From NCBI GenBank assembly GCA_019114225.1, contig DXFW01000002.1, forward strand, positions 1 through 64,000: a stretch of DNA of 64,000 nucleotides, written 5' to 3'. A program made the translations under genes and the position numbers. This DNA comes from Candidatus Allofournierella pullicola. GTDB lineage: Bacteria > Bacillota > Clostridia > Oscillospirales > Ruminococcaceae. The notes under the pieces are model-generated. The model made no database searches. It was not told where the DNA came from and saw only the letters and a list, made by a program, of their open reading frames with translations. Every line of letters starts with the position of its first letter. Positions within the stretch are counted from its first letter, which is position 1. This document shows, in pieces, positions 35,257-44,129 of this stretch.

Positions 35257-37341
35257 ATGAAGAACTACGCCAACACAAACATCCGAAACATTCTCGTTGC
35301 CGGCCACGCCGGCTGCGGCAAGACCACCCTGGTGGAAGCTCTGCTGTACACCACCGGCGCGCTGGAGCGCATGGGCCGCGTGGAAGACGGCAACACCGTG
35401 AGCGACTTTGACCCCGAAGAGGCAAAGCGCCGCGCTTCGCTGAACCTGGCAGTGGCTCCCGTGGAGTACGAGGACGTGAAGCTGAATTTCCTGGACACGC
35501 CGGGCCTGTTCGATTTTGAGCTGGGCCAGTACGAGGGCGTGCAGGCCGCAGGCAGCGTGCTCATCACCGTTTCGGCACGTTCGGGTGTGACCGTTGGCGC
35601 GGAGAAGGCCTACCGCCTGGCCGAAAAGCTGGGCCGCAGCCGCATGGTGTTCGTCAGCAAGATGGACCTGGAGAATGCCAACTTCTATAAGATCCTGGAA
35701 GAACTCAAGACCAAGTTCGGCCCCTCGGTGTGCCCCTGCGTGGTGCCCACCCGTCAGGAGGACGGCACGGTGGTGTATGTGAACCTGTTCAGCCAGAAGG
35801 CCTTCAAGTATGAGGGCGGCAAGCAGGTGCAGGTGCCCCTGCCCGAGATGGGCCACCGCCTGGACGGCCTGGTGGAAGCCATGAGCGAAGCCGTGGCCGA
35901 GACCGACGACGCCCTGATGGAGAAATTCTTCTCCGGCGAAGCCTTCACCACCGAAGAGATCGTGGAAGGCCTGGCCAAAGGCTGCAAGAGCGGCATGATC
36001 ACCCCCGTGTTCTGCGGCAGCGCCGTGAACCTGCAGGCGCTGGATATGTTGCTGTATAACCTGAAAGTCCTGCTGCCCAGCCCCGCCGAGGTGCCCGCCC
36101 CCGTGGCCCTCACCGCCGGCGGCGACGAGGTGAAGCTGGAGTGCGACCCCGCGGCCCCCGTGGCGGCCTATGTGTTCCGCACCGTGGCCGACCCCTTCGT
36201 GGGCAAGCTGAGCTACGTCAAGGTGTTCAGCGGCACCCTCACCGCCGCTTCCAACCTGGTCAACGCCCGCACCGGCGAAGCCGAGCGCTTCGGCAAGCTG
36301 CTGAACATGCGCGGCAAAAAGCAGACCGAAATTGACTCCATCGCCGCCGGCGACATCGGTGCGGTGACCAAGCTCTCCGGCGCCCAGACCGGCGACACCC
36401 TGTGCGACCCCGCCCGTGTGGCCGCCCTGCCCGCCGCCGCTTTCCCCAATCCCACCCTGTCCATGGCCATCCGCGTGACCAAGAAGGGCGACGAGGGCAA
36501 GATCGGCACCGCCCTGGCCCGCCTGATGGAAGAGGACCGCACCCTGGCCTACCGTGTGGACGCCGAGACCGGCCAGCAGATCATCTCCGGCCTGGGCGAG
36601 CAGCACCTGGACGCTGTGGTGGCCAAGCTGAAGGCGAAGTTCGGCGTGGATGTGGAGCTCACCGCTCCCCGTGTGGCCTACCGTGAGTCGGTGCGCAAAA
36701 AGTGCAAGGCCCAGGGCCGCCACAAGAAGCAGACCGGCGGCCACGGCCAGTTCGGTGACGTGTGGATCGAGTTCGAGCCCTGCGACAGCGAGGAGCTGGT
36801 GTTCGAGGAGAAGGTGTTCGGCGGCAGCGTGCCCAAGAACTACTTCCCCGCGGTGGAAAAGGGCCTGCGCCAGGCCGCCAAGCACGGCGTGCTGGCGGGC
36901 TATCCCGTGGTGGGCCTGAAGGCCACCCTGCTGGACGGCAGCTATCACCCGGTGGACTCCAGCGAAATGGCCTTCATCATGGCCGCCAAGCTGGCCTATA
37001 AGGCTGCTCTGCCCGAGGCCGGCCCGGTCATTCTGGAGCCCTTCGGCACCCTGCGCGCCCACGTTCCCGGCGACAACACCGGCGACATCATGGGCGACGT
37101 GACCAAGCGCCGCGGCCGCGTGCTGGGCATGAGCCCCGACGAGGACGGCCTGCAGGTGGTGGAGGCGGAGGTGCCTCTGGCCGAAATGCAGGACTTCACC
37201 ACCTTCATGCGCCAGCTCACCCAGGGCCGGGGCCACTTCACCCTGGACTTCGTGCGCTACGAGCCCCTGCCCTCCAACCTGGAAGGCAAGGTCATCGAGG
37301 AAGCCAAGAAGCTGGATGGCGGCGCCGAGGACGAAGAGTAA
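35257..37341 (+). CDS. elongation factor G-like protein (EF-G2 type)
   Basis: A 694-residue five-domain EF-G homologue. The P-loop AGHAGCGKTTL and the DTPG box are present. Switch I reads EEAKRRASLNL where canonical EF-G has RGITI, and the NKxD base-recognition motif is SKMD. Domain IV is present (PKNYFPAVEKGLRQAAKHG), as are HVPGDNTGDIMGDVTKRRGRV and a C-terminal domain V. It stands alone, away from rpsL-rpsG, and so is probably the second copy rather than the main translocase. Its role is not known. Confidence 0.85.
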   Translation: MKNYANTNIRNILVAGHAGCGKTTLVEALLYTTGALERMGRVEDGNTVSDFDPEEAKRRASLNLAVAPVEYEDVKLNFLDTPGLFDFELGQYEGVQAAGSVLITVSARSGVTVGAEKAYRLAEKLGRSRMVFVSKMDLENANFYKILEELKTKFGPSVCPCVVPTRQEDGTVVYVNLFSQKAFKYEGGKQVQVPLPEMGHRLDGLVEAMSEAVAETDDALMEKFFSGEAFTTEEIVEGLAKGCKSGMITPVFCGSAVNLQALDMLLYNLKVLLPSPAEVPAPVALTAGGDEVKLECDPAAPVAAYVFRTVADPFVGKLSYVKVFSGTLTAASNLVNARTGEAERFGKLLNMRGKKQTEIDSIAAGDIGAVTKLSGAQTGDTLCDPARVAALPAAAFPNPTLSMAIRVTKKGDEGKIGTALARLMEEDRTLAYRVDAETGQQIISGLGEQHLDAVVAKLKAKFGVDVELTAPRVAYRESVRKKCKAQGRHKKQTGGHGQFGDVWIEFEPCDSEELVFEEKVFGGSVPKNYFPAVEKGLRQAAKHGVLAGYPVVGLKATLLDGSYHPVDSSEMAFIMAAKLAYKAALPEAGPVILEPFGTLRAHVPGDNTGDIMGDVTKRRGRVLGMSPDEDGLQVVEAEVPLAEMQDFTTFMRQLTQGRGHFTLDFVRYEPLPSNLEGKVIEEAKKLDGGAEDEE

Positions 37342-37410
37342 CCACTTTGCAGCCCCCGGCGGGGCATAAACCCCCGCCCGGCTGCATACAATGAACAAAG
37401 CAAGCGCAAA

Positions 37411-37452
37411 CGACCCACCGGTGGCCGGACGGCTGGCGGTGGGCCGTTTTTT
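37411..37452 (+). terminator. terminator after the EF-G paralogue
   Basis: CGACCCACCG at 37411-37420 pairs with CGGTGGGCCG at 37437-37446 (one mismatch), then six T. The rest of the 329-base gap to greA contains the greA promoter and a hairpin (37591-37598 with 37602-37609) in its leader, and no gene. Confidence 0.75.
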
Positions 37453-37509
37453 GCGGCACAAAAAAAGAGGCCGGTTTTTGGCGAAATAGCTGAAAACAAT
37501 CGCCCAATA

Positions 37510-37538
37510 TTGACAGTGGCAGTTAAATCAACTATACT
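37510..37538 (+). promoter_or_regulatory. greA promoter
   Basis: TTGACA at 37510-37515, a 17-base spacer and TATACT at 37533-37538, close to the sigma-A consensus. The predicted leader is about 125 bases and holds a GC-rich 8-bp hairpin. Confidence 0.85.
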
Positions 37539-37670
37539 ATCAAAATTAGGACAAGTGCAGGCCTGGAAAAAGGAACGACCCGCCGTCCGGCTGCGCGCGC
37601 AGCGCGCAGGTCCAGAATCAAAAAACGCACACGGGTGCGAAAACATTATCGTTAGGGAGCATTCAAAGCA

Positions 37671-38156
37671 ATGAGCATGAAGGAACTCGTTATGACCCGC
37701 GCCGGTCTTGAGGCGCTGGAGAACGAACTGGAAGAACTCAAGACGGTCCGCCGCAAGGACGTGGCCGAGAAGATCAAGGTGGCCCGCGGCTTCGGCGATC
37801 TGTCAGAGAACAGCGAATACGACGAGGCCAAGAACGAGCAGGGCTTCATCGAAAGCCGCATTGCCCAGCTGGAGGGCATGCTCAAGCACGCCCGCGTCAT
37901 CGACAACGACGAGCTGAGCCTGGAGCATGTGGCTGTGGGCACCCACGTCAAGATCGAGGACGAGGACGGCGAGGTCGAGGAGTACGACATCACCGGCTCC
38001 ACCGAGGCCAACCCTCTGAACGGCAAGATCAGCGACGAGAGCCCTGTGGGCGCGGGCCTGCTGGGCAAAAAGGCGGGCGAGACCGCCGAGATCACCCTGC
38101 CCAACGGGGCCACCGTGGTCTTCAAAGTGGTGGAGATCACCCGTTCGGCGCTGTAA
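37671..38156 (+). CDS. greA: transcription elongation factor GreA
   Basis: A 161-residue GreA that rescues backtracked RNA polymerase by stimulating transcript cleavage. The coiled-coil tip is FGDLSENSEYDEAKNEQ with the acidic residues intact, followed by the FKBP-like domain (HVKIEDEDGEVEEYDI, SPVGAGLLGKKAGETAEI). ATG 37671 is taken; ATG 37677 is a close alternative. Confidence 0.96.
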   Translation: MSMKELVMTRAGLEALENELEELKTVRRKDVAEKIKVARGFGDLSENSEYDEAKNEQGFIESRIAQLEGMLKHARVIDNDELSLEHVAVGTHVKIEDEDGEVEEYDITGSTEANPLNGKISDESPVGAGLLGKKAGETAEITLPNGATVVFKVVEITRSAL

Positions 38157-38192
38157 GGGCTTTTTTGGCTGCAAAACACAAGGAAATTCTGC

Positions 38193-38230
38193 AAAAACAG
38201 GTGCCACGGCACCTGTTTTTGTGTTATAAT
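38193..38230 (+). terminator. greA terminator overlapping the lysS promoter
   Basis: AAAAACAGGTGCC at 38193-38205 pairs with GGCACCTGTTTTT at 38208-38220. Immediately after, TGTTATAAT at 38222-38230 is an extended -10 element that points to lysS. No good -35 is seen, as expected for an extended -10 promoter. Confidence 0.85.
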
Positions 38231-38291
38231 AAAGCTTACTGTAGACAAGGGCCGCGCCGCGGCCGTTTTGCACCGCAAAGGAGAGAATAGA

Positions 38292-40292
38292 ATGGCACAG
38301 ATGAACCAGAACCCGGCTCCCGCCGAGGAGATGACCCAGCAGGAGTACAGCGAGCTGGTGGCGATCCGCCGTCAGAAGCTGGCCGACCTGCAGCAGGCGG
38401 GCAAGGACCCCTTCCACATCACCAAGTGGCCCCAGGCGGACTTTGCCGCCGAAGTGAAAGAGAACTTCCAAGACCTGCCCGAGGACGCCGCCCCCGAAGA
38501 CCACCGTCAGGTGTGCATGGCGGGCCGGATGATGAGCAAGCGGGTGATGGGCAAGGCCAGCTTTGCCGACCTGCGGGACACCACCGGCGACATCCAGATG
38601 TACGTCAAGCGGGACGATGTGGGCGCGGACGTGTATCAGGAGTTCAAGAAGTTTGACATCGGCGACATCGTGGGCGTGCGGGGCTTTGTGTTCCGCACCA
38701 AGATGGGCGAGATCAGCGTGCACGTCACCGAGGTGGTGCTGCTGTCCAAGAGCCTGCTGCCCCTGCCCGAGAAGTTCCACGGCCTCAAGGACCAGGAGAC
38801 CCGCTACCGCCAGCGGTATGTGGACCTGATCGTCAACCCCGAAGTGCGCCGCGCCTTTGAGGTGCGCAGCCGCTTCATCCGCTATATGCGCCGCTATCTG
38901 GACGAGCGGGACTACATGGAAGTGGAGACCCCCGTGCTGAACACCATCGCCGGCGGCGCGGCGGCCCGGCCCTTCATCACCCACCACAACACCCTGGACA
39001 TCGACATGTACATGCGCATTGCCACCGAGCTGCCCCTGAAGCGGCTCATCATCGGCGGCATTGACCGGGTGTATGAGATCGGCCGTATCTTCCGCAACGA
39101 GGGCATGGACCCCAAGCACAACCCCGAGTTCACCACCGTGGAGCTGTACCAGGCGTATGCCGACTTCCACACCATGATGGACATCGCCGAGGGCATTCTC
39201 TCCGGCGCTGCCAAGGAGATCCTGGGCACCTATCAGGTGGAGTGGCAGGGCGAGCAGGTGGACCTGACCCCCGGCTGGCGCCGCCTGACCATGGTGGACG
39301 CGGTGCGTGAGTACGCCGGCGTGGACTTTGCCGCCATCACCGACGACGCCGAAGCCGTGGCCGCCGCCAAGGCCATCGGCGTGGAGCTGGCGGACGCCGC
39401 CGAAAAGACCTGGGGCAACGCCCTGTACGCCTGCTTCGACCAGAAGGTGGAGGAGAAGCTGGTGCAGCCCGCCTTCATCACCATGTACCCCGTGGAGGTC
39501 TCGCCGCTGACCAAGCGCAGCCCGGAGGACCCCCGCCTCACCGAGCGCTTCGAGCTGTTCATCTGCCGCAGCGAGCTGGCCAACGCCTACTCCGAGCTGA
39601 ACGACCCCATCGACCAGCGCCAGCGCTTTGAGAAGCAGGTGGAGCAGCGGGAGCGCGGCGACGAAGAGACCGAGATGATGGATGAGGATTTCCTCACCGC
39701 CATGGAGTACGGCATGCCTCCCACGGGCGGCATGGGCATGGGCATTGACCGTTGCGTCATGCTGCTCACCGGCAGCAGCTCCATCCGGGACGTAATCCTG
39801 TTCCCCACCATGAAGCCCATCGACAAGCCTCAGCCGGCCCAGAAGCCCGCCGCGGCTGCCGCGGCCCCTGCCGCCGCCGTGAACGACGCCGTGCCTGCGG
39901 CGGAGAGCGGCCCCATCGACTTCTCCAAGGTGGAGATCGAGCCGCTGTTCACCGAGTTCGTGGACTTCGACACCTTCTCCAAGTCCGACTTCCGGGCGGT
40001 GAAGATCAAGGAGTGCACCGCGGTGCCCAAGAGCAAGAAGCTGCTCAAGTTCGTTCTGGACGACGGCACCGGCACCGACCGGGTCATCCTCAGCGGCATC
40101 CACGACTACTACGAGCCGGAGGAGCTGGTGGGCAAGACGGCCATCGCCATCGTCAACCTGCCTCCCCGCAAGATGATGGGCATTGACTCCTGCGGCATGC
40201 TCATCAGCGCCGTTCATCAGGAGGACGGCCATGAGGGCCTCCATCTGCTGATGGTGGATCCCCACATCCCCGCGGGCGCGAAGCTCTACTAA
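38292..40292 (+). CDS. lysS: lysyl-tRNA synthetase, class II, with a C-terminal tRNA-binding domain
   Basis: A 666-residue LysRS. It has the OB-fold anticodon-binding domain (RMMSKRVMGKASFADLRD), motif 2 GRIFRNEGMDPKHNPEFT, and motif 3 GGMGMGIDRCVMLLTGSSSIRDV. Standard bacterial LysRS ends near residue 500. Here an Ala/Pro linker (about 513-540) leads to a Trbp111/MetRS-beta-like domain of about 115 residues (TFSKSDFRAVKIKECTAVP, MMGIDSCGMLIS). AAAGGAGA precedes ATG 38292. Confidence 0.95.
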   Translation: MAQMNQNPAPAEEMTQQEYSELVAIRRQKLADLQQAGKDPFHITKWPQADFAAEVKENFQDLPEDAAPEDHRQVCMAGRMMSKRVMGKASFADLRDTTGDIQMYVKRDDVGADVYQEFKKFDIGDIVGVRGFVFRTKMGEISVHVTEVVLLSKSLLPLPEKFHGLKDQETRYRQRYVDLIVNPEVRRAFEVRSRFIRYMRRYLDERDYMEVETPVLNTIAGGAAARPFITHHNTLDIDMYMRIATELPLKRLIIGGIDRVYEIGRIFRNEGMDPKHNPEFTTVELYQAYADFHTMMDIAEGILSGAAKEILGTYQVEWQGEQVDLTPGWRRLTMVDAVREYAGVDFAAITDDAEAVAAAKAIGVELADAAEKTWGNALYACFDQKVEEKLVQPAFITMYPVEVSPLTKRSPEDPRLTERFELFICRSELANAYSELNDPIDQRQRFEKQVEQRERGDEETEMMDEDFLTAMEYGMPPTGGMGMGIDRCVMLLTGSSSIRDVILFPTMKPIDKPQPAQKPAAAAAAPAAAVNDAVPAAESGPIDFSKVEIEPLFTEFVDFDTFSKSDFRAVKIKECTAVPKSKKLLKFVLDDGTGTDRVILSGIHDYYEPEELVGKTAIAIVNLPPRKMMGIDSCGMLISAVHQEDGHEGLHLLMVDPHIPAGAKLY

Positions 40293-40301
40293 GAACAAAC
40301 G

Positions 40302-40334
40302 AAAGGGCGTCCTGCGCAGTTGGGACGCCCTTTT
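40302..40334 (+). terminator. lysS terminator
   Basis: AAAGGGCGTCC at 40302-40312 pairs with GGACGCCCTTT at 40323-40333, followed by T. Confidence 0.85.
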
Positions 40335-40364
40335 GCTGCAAAACAGGAAAGAGGCGAAAGGACC

Positions 40365-41210
40365 ATGAAGACCGGCCTTGTGCTGGAAGGCGGCGCCATG
40401 CGGGGCATGTTCACCGCCGGCGTGCTGGACACCTTTCTGGACGCCGGCGTGAAAGCCGACGAGGTGGTGGGCGTTTCCGCCGGGGCGCTGTTCGGGGTGA
40501 ATTACCTCTCCGGCCAGAAGGGCCGGGCGGTGCGCTATAACAAGCGCTACAACGGCGACAAGAACTACATGGGCCTGCGGCCTTTGCTGAAGGAGGGCAA
40601 CCTGTTCAGCACTTCCTACGCCTATGACCTTGTGCCCCGCAGGCTGGACCCCTTTGACGACGCGGCCTTCCAAAACAGCGGCGTGCCCTTTTTTGCGGTG
40701 GTCACCAATGTGGACACCGGGCAGGCGGAATACATGCAGGTGAAAAGCGTCTTTGACCAGATGGACCTGCTGCGGGCCTCCGGCTCCATGCCCTTCGTCT
40801 CCCGCCCGGTGGAATGGGAGGGGCGGCGGTATCTGGACGGCGGTGTTTCCGACAGTATCCCCTTTGAATGGATGGCCGCCCGGGGCTGCGATAAGCTCAT
40901 CGTGGTGCTCACAAGGGAAGAAGGCTACCGCAAAATGCCCATGAACGGGGCGCTGCTGCGGCTGCTGCGCCGCAAATATCCCGCCATTGCCCGGCGGCTG
41001 GCCGCCCGCCACACCGACTACAACCGGGCGCTGGAAGAGCTGGAACGCTGGCAGGCGGAAGGCCGGGCCTTTGTGATCCGCCCTTCGGTCAAAACGCCCA
41101 TCAGCCGGATCGAGACCGACCCGGAGAAACTCCAGCAGGTCTACGACCTGGGCCTTGCGGACGGGCAAGCAGCCCTGCCGGCCCTGCAAGCCTGGCTCGC
41201 CGGGCGGTGA
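40365..41210 (+). CDS. patatin-like phospholipase (RssA type)
   Basis: A 281-residue acyl hydrolase. The oxyanion loop LEGGAMRGMF, the nucleophile elbow GVSAG with the catalytic serine, and the DGG motif with its aspartate (YLDGGVSDSIP) are present. The natural substrate is unknown. ATG 40365 is preceded by AAAGGA, 30 bases after the lysS terminator. Confidence 0.88.
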   Translation: MKTGLVLEGGAMRGMFTAGVLDTFLDAGVKADEVVGVSAGALFGVNYLSGQKGRAVRYNKRYNGDKNYMGLRPLLKEGNLFSTSYAYDLVPRRLDPFDDAAFQNSGVPFFAVVTNVDTGQAEYMQVKSVFDQMDLLRASGSMPFVSRPVEWEGRRYLDGGVSDSIPFEWMAARGCDKLIVVLTREEGYRKMPMNGALLRLLRRKYPAIARRLAARHTDYNRALEELERWQAEGRAFVIRPSVKTPISRIETDPEKLQQVYDLGLADGQAALPALQAWLAGR

Positions 41211-41217
41211 GCCGCCC

Positions 41218-41246
41218 TTGCAAAGGGCCCGGGGTTACGTTACAAT
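41218..41246 (+). promoter_or_regulatory. ruvX promoter
   Basis: TTGCAA at 41218-41223, 17 bases, TACAAT at 41241-41246: the same hexamers and spacing as the S10 promoter. Confidence 0.78.
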
Positions 41247-41292
41247 AAAGCCGAGCGGCCCACCGCCGCGGAAAAGAGAGGAACGAACGACT

Positions 41293-41727
41293 ATGAAGAT
41301 CATGGCAGTGGACTACGGCGACGCCCGCACGGGCCTGGCCGTGTGCGACCGCACGGAATTTCTGGCCAGCCCCATCGGCCAGATCGAGGAAAAGAGCATG
41401 GCCAAAGTGGCGGAAAAGATCATCTATGCCAGCCGGGAATACGACGTGGGGATGATCGTCATCGGCCTGCCCAAAAACATGGACGGCACCGAGGGCGGCC
41501 GGGCGGAAAAGACCCGCAAGCTGGCCAAGCTGGTGGAGCTGGGCGTGCAGGTGCCCATCGTATTCTGGGACGAGCGCCGCACCACCGTCACCGCCGCGGC
41601 GCAGCTCAGTGAGGCGGGCACCTTCGGCAAAAAGCGCAAGGACAAGCTGGACGCGGTGAGCGCCGCCGTCATTCTGGACAGCTTCCTCGCCTGGCGGAAA
41701 AACCACCCCGGCGAGCAGCCCAACTGA
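41293..41727 (+). CDS. ruvX: Holliday junction resolvase-like protein YqgF/RuvX
   Basis: A 144-residue RNase H-fold protein of the YqgF family, also called pre-16S rRNA nuclease. Metal-binding motifs are AVDYGDARTGLAV, IGLPKNMDGTEG and WDERRTTVTA with a late D in KDKLDAVSAAVIL. GAGAGGA lies before ATG 41293. Confidence 0.93.
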   Translation: MKIMAVDYGDARTGLAVCDRTEFLASPIGQIEEKSMAKVAEKIIYASREYDVGMIVIGLPKNMDGTEGGRAEKTRKLAKLVELGVQVPIVFWDERRTTVTAAAQLSEAGTFGKKRKDKLDAVSAAVILDSFLAWRKNHPGEQPN

Positions 41728-41736
41728 ACCCGACAG

Positions 41737-41774
41737 AAAAGAGGCCGCTGCCTGCAAGGCAGCGGCCTCTTTTT
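41737..41774 (+). terminator. ruvX terminator
   Basis: A 16-bp stem (41737-41752 with 41758-41773) with a TGCAA loop ending in a T-tract. Confidence 0.93.
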
Positions 41775-41829
41775 GCGTCAAAAGGGCGCAAAACCGCGCT
41801 TTAACGGGCTTACGCGCGCAGAAAAAACG

Positions 41830-41838
41830 TGCTATAAT
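41830..41838 (+). promoter_or_regulatory. extended -10 promoter of the carD-like gene
   Basis: TGCTATAAT at 41830-41838 is an extended -10. The -35 region is weak. The leader of about 110 bases holds GC-rich dyads and no gene. Confidence 0.65.
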
Positions 41839-41956
41839 AGTAGCATAGTAATCACGATGAGGCCCCCGGACAGACCGGGTCAGCGGAAGAAGCACAGTTG
41901 GATGGATACAGGCAGCAGCGGCGCGGCGCCGCACGGCGGAAGATGGAGGACAAGAG

Positions 41957-42466
41957 ATGTTTGAAACAGGAAGTCTGATCGTGTATGGCAATTCCGGTAT
42001 CTGCCGGGTGGAGGGCGTCTCCATGAAGCAGCAGCTGGGCGGCGGCGGGCAGGCGATGTACTACACCCTGACGCCCCTGTTCGGCAGCGGCACGGTGTAT
42101 ACCCCTGTGGAGACCAAGGTGTTCATGCGCCCGGTCATCACCGGGGAAGAAGCCAGGGACCTCATCCGCCGCATGCCGGAAATAGAGCCGGGCTGCTGCG
42201 CGGGCACCGACCAGCGCACCCTGGCGGAGCACTACCGGGGCCTTTTGCACACCTACCAGTGCGAGTCTCTGGTGAAGATCATCAAGGCCGTCCATCTCAA
42301 GGCCCGGCAGGCTGCCGCCCGGGGCAAAAAGCTGGGCAAGACCGACCAGCAGTTTATGAAGCGGGCGGAGGAACTGCTCTATGAAGAGCTGTCCCTTGCG
42401 CTGGACATCCCCAAGGACCAGGTGAAGGACCATATCCTCAAAACGCTGGAGCCAGCGGCGCAGTGA
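41957..42466 (+). CDS. CarD/CdnL-family transcription regulator
   Basis: A 169-residue protein with the CarD_TRCF RNA-polymerase interaction domain at the N-terminus (FETGSLIVYGNSGICRVEGV, YTPVET) and a helical C-terminal half (LVKIIKAVHLKARQA, KRAEELLYEELSLAL). CarD proteins bind the polymerase beta subunit and stabilise open complexes. GGAGGA precedes ATG 41957. A small membrane protein gene follows at 18 bases. Confidence 0.88.
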   Translation: MFETGSLIVYGNSGICRVEGVSMKQQLGGGGQAMYYTLTPLFGSGTVYTPVETKVFMRPVITGEEARDLIRRMPEIEPGCCAGTDQRTLAEHYRGLLHTYQCESLVKIIKAVHLKARQAAARGKKLGKTDQQFMKRAEELLYEELSLALDIPKDQVKDHILKTLEPAAQ

Positions 42467-42484
42467 GAGGGGGAGGCAAGAACG

Positions 42485-42718
42485 ATGCAGCTGAAAACCG
42501 CCCTTCGCATTACACGGGTGTGCGCGGCGCTTGCCCTGCTGTTTCTTTTCCTGTGGCTGCTTTTCAAAACGCAAACATTGTTGTATCTGTGTTTGGGGGC
42601 TTCTTTCGCTGCGCTTGCTTCCAAGGCGGTTTTTTACCGCTGCCCCCATTGCCGGCGCTATCTGCACAGAGTATACGGCAAGTGCTGCCCCTACTGCGGC
42701 AAAGAGCTTGGCCTGTGA
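42485..42718 (+). CDS. small membrane protein with a zinc ribbon
   Basis: A 77-residue protein of unknown function. An N-terminal hydrophobic region (about residues 12-50) forms one long or two short membrane segments, followed by CPHCRRYLHRVYGKCCPYCGK, a CxxC pair of knuckles. GGAGG precedes ATG 42485. It is co-transcribed with the CarD-like gene and ended by a terminator. Confidence 0.65.
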   Translation: MQLKTALRITRVCAALALLFLFLWLLFKTQTLLYLCLGASFAALASKAVFYRCPHCRRYLHRVYGKCCPYCGKELGL

Positions 42719-42723
42719 ATCAA

Positions 42724-42763
42724 AAAAAGAGCCTTCCGCTTTTGAAAACGGAAGGCTCTTTTT
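42724..42763. terminator. bidirectional terminator
   Basis: AAAAAGAGCCTTCCG and CGGAAGGCTCTTTTT flank a 10-base loop, between the small zinc-ribbon gene and the convergent CLC gene. Confidence 0.92.
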
Positions 42764-42770
42764 GCTGCGG

Positions 42771-44057
42771 TCAGTGGCAGAAGCTCTCCACAGGTTTCTC
42801 CGGCGGGGGATTGGTGAGCTTCGGGCCCAGGGTCATCTGGCTGGAATAGAGGCTGTAGTGGCCGCTGAGCAGGTAGCTCACCGCGCACACCAGCAGATAG
42901 AGCAGCAGCGGCTCAGCGCCGAACAGCTCCACGCCCAGCAGAATGCTGGCGATGGGGCAGTTGGTCACGGCGCAGAAGGTGGCCACCAGCGCCAGCGCCG
43001 CGGCAAGGCCCGGGTCCAGCCCCAACAGCGGCCCCACAAGGCAGCCGAAGGTGGAACCCACAAAGAAGGTGGGCACGATCTCGCCGCCCCGGAACCCGCA
43101 GCCCAGGGTGATGGCGGTGAGCAGCAGCTTCAGGATGAAGGCCGCCGGGTGCACCAGCTCGCCCTCAGTGATGGCGTGCTCCACCACGTCCATGCCCGCG
43201 CCGTTGTAGGCCCGGGTGCCCACCGCCAGGGTGAACAGAATGATGAGGGCACTGCCCACCAGAATGCGCAGATACTGGTTTTTCAGCTTGGTCTGATAAA
43301 GATGGCTGGCAGTGTGCATGGCCACACAGAACAAAATGCCCAGCACCGCGCAGCCCACCGCAAGCAGGGTGGCGCGCCAGGCGTTGTCAAGGCTCAGGGC
43401 CTGCGCACCGTGCACCACAAAGCGCTCCGGCTTGGTGCCCAGCATTACCGCGGTGCCGTAGGAGATGAGGCTGGCCAGCGCGCAGGGCAGCAGCGCGGCA
43501 TGGTAAATAACACCCACGCAGATGACCTCCATGCTGAACACCGCCGCCGTCAGCGGCGTGCCGAACAAAGCGGCGAACACGGCGCTCATGCCCGCCAGCA
43601 CCATCACCCGCTGGCTGTTGCGGTTCAGCCGCATTTTTTCGCCCAGCCAACCGCCCATGCTGCCGCCGATCTGCAGCGCCGCGCCCTCGCGGCCCGCGCT
43701 GCCGCCCAGCAGATGGGTGATGAAAGTGGCCATGATGATGAGCGGCGTGAGCCGCAGCGGCGCGCGCTTGCCCTGCTGGGCGCTCTCCAGCACCGCGTTG
43801 GTGCCCCGCTCGGTGCCCATGCGGCAGGTCTGATACACGAACACGATGACCAGACCGCCCACCGGCAGAAGATACAAAAGCCAGGGGTGCGCCTGACGCA
43901 TGCCGGTGGCCCAGCTCACCAGATGGAAAAACACCGCGCCCACCGCGCCGCAGGCCACGCCGGCAATGCTGGCGCACACCAGCCACATCAGAAAAGTGCG
44001 GGTGTAGGGCTTGAGGCCCAGCTCCCACTTTTGCCGCAACAGTTGTTTGAATTGCAT
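42771..44057 (-). CDS. CLC-family anion transporter, possibly CLC-F type
   Basis: A 428-residue membrane protein with about ten to twelve segments. The signature GGSAGREGAALQIGGS carries the gating glutamate E124, and GGEIVPTFFVGSTFG is a late CLC motif. Position 85-90 reads GTNAVL where chloride CLCs have GSGIP; fluoride-selective CLC-F proteins have Asn there and a GREG(T/A) motif, so fluoride/proton exchange is possible. AGGAG lies 10 bases before ATG 44057. It is divergent from the DUF1836 gene. Confidence 0.88.
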   Translation of the reverse strand: MQFKQLLRQKWELGLKPYTRTFLMWLVCASIAGVACGAVGAVFFHLVSWATGMRQAHPWLLYLLPVGGLVIVFVYQTCRMGTERGTNAVLESAQQGKRAPLRLTPLIIMATFITHLLGGSAGREGAALQIGGSMGGWLGEKMRLNRNSQRVMVLAGMSAVFAALFGTPLTAAVFSMEVICVGVIYHAALLPCALASLISYGTAVMLGTKPERFVVHGAQALSLDNAWRATLLAVGCAVLGILFCVAMHTASHLYQTKLKNQYLRILVGSALIILFTLAVGTRAYNGAGMDVVEHAITEGELVHPAAFILKLLLTAITLGCGFRGGEIVPTFFVGSTFGCLVGPLLGLDPGLAAALALVATFCAVTNCPIASILLGVELFGAEPLLLYLLVCAVSYLLSGHYSLYSSQMTLGPKLTNPPPEKPVESFCH

Positions 44058-44129
44058 TGCATACTCTCTCCTCAAAAAAGCAAAACCTTTCTTATCATAT
44101 CACAGCCGGCGGCTTCGTCAAGCCTGTGC

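Noticed and set aside
37803-41189. A 1128-codon minus-strand frame
   Set aside because: It covers greA, lysS and the patatin gene in antisense and is His/Val/Gly-rich, typical of a shadow frame.
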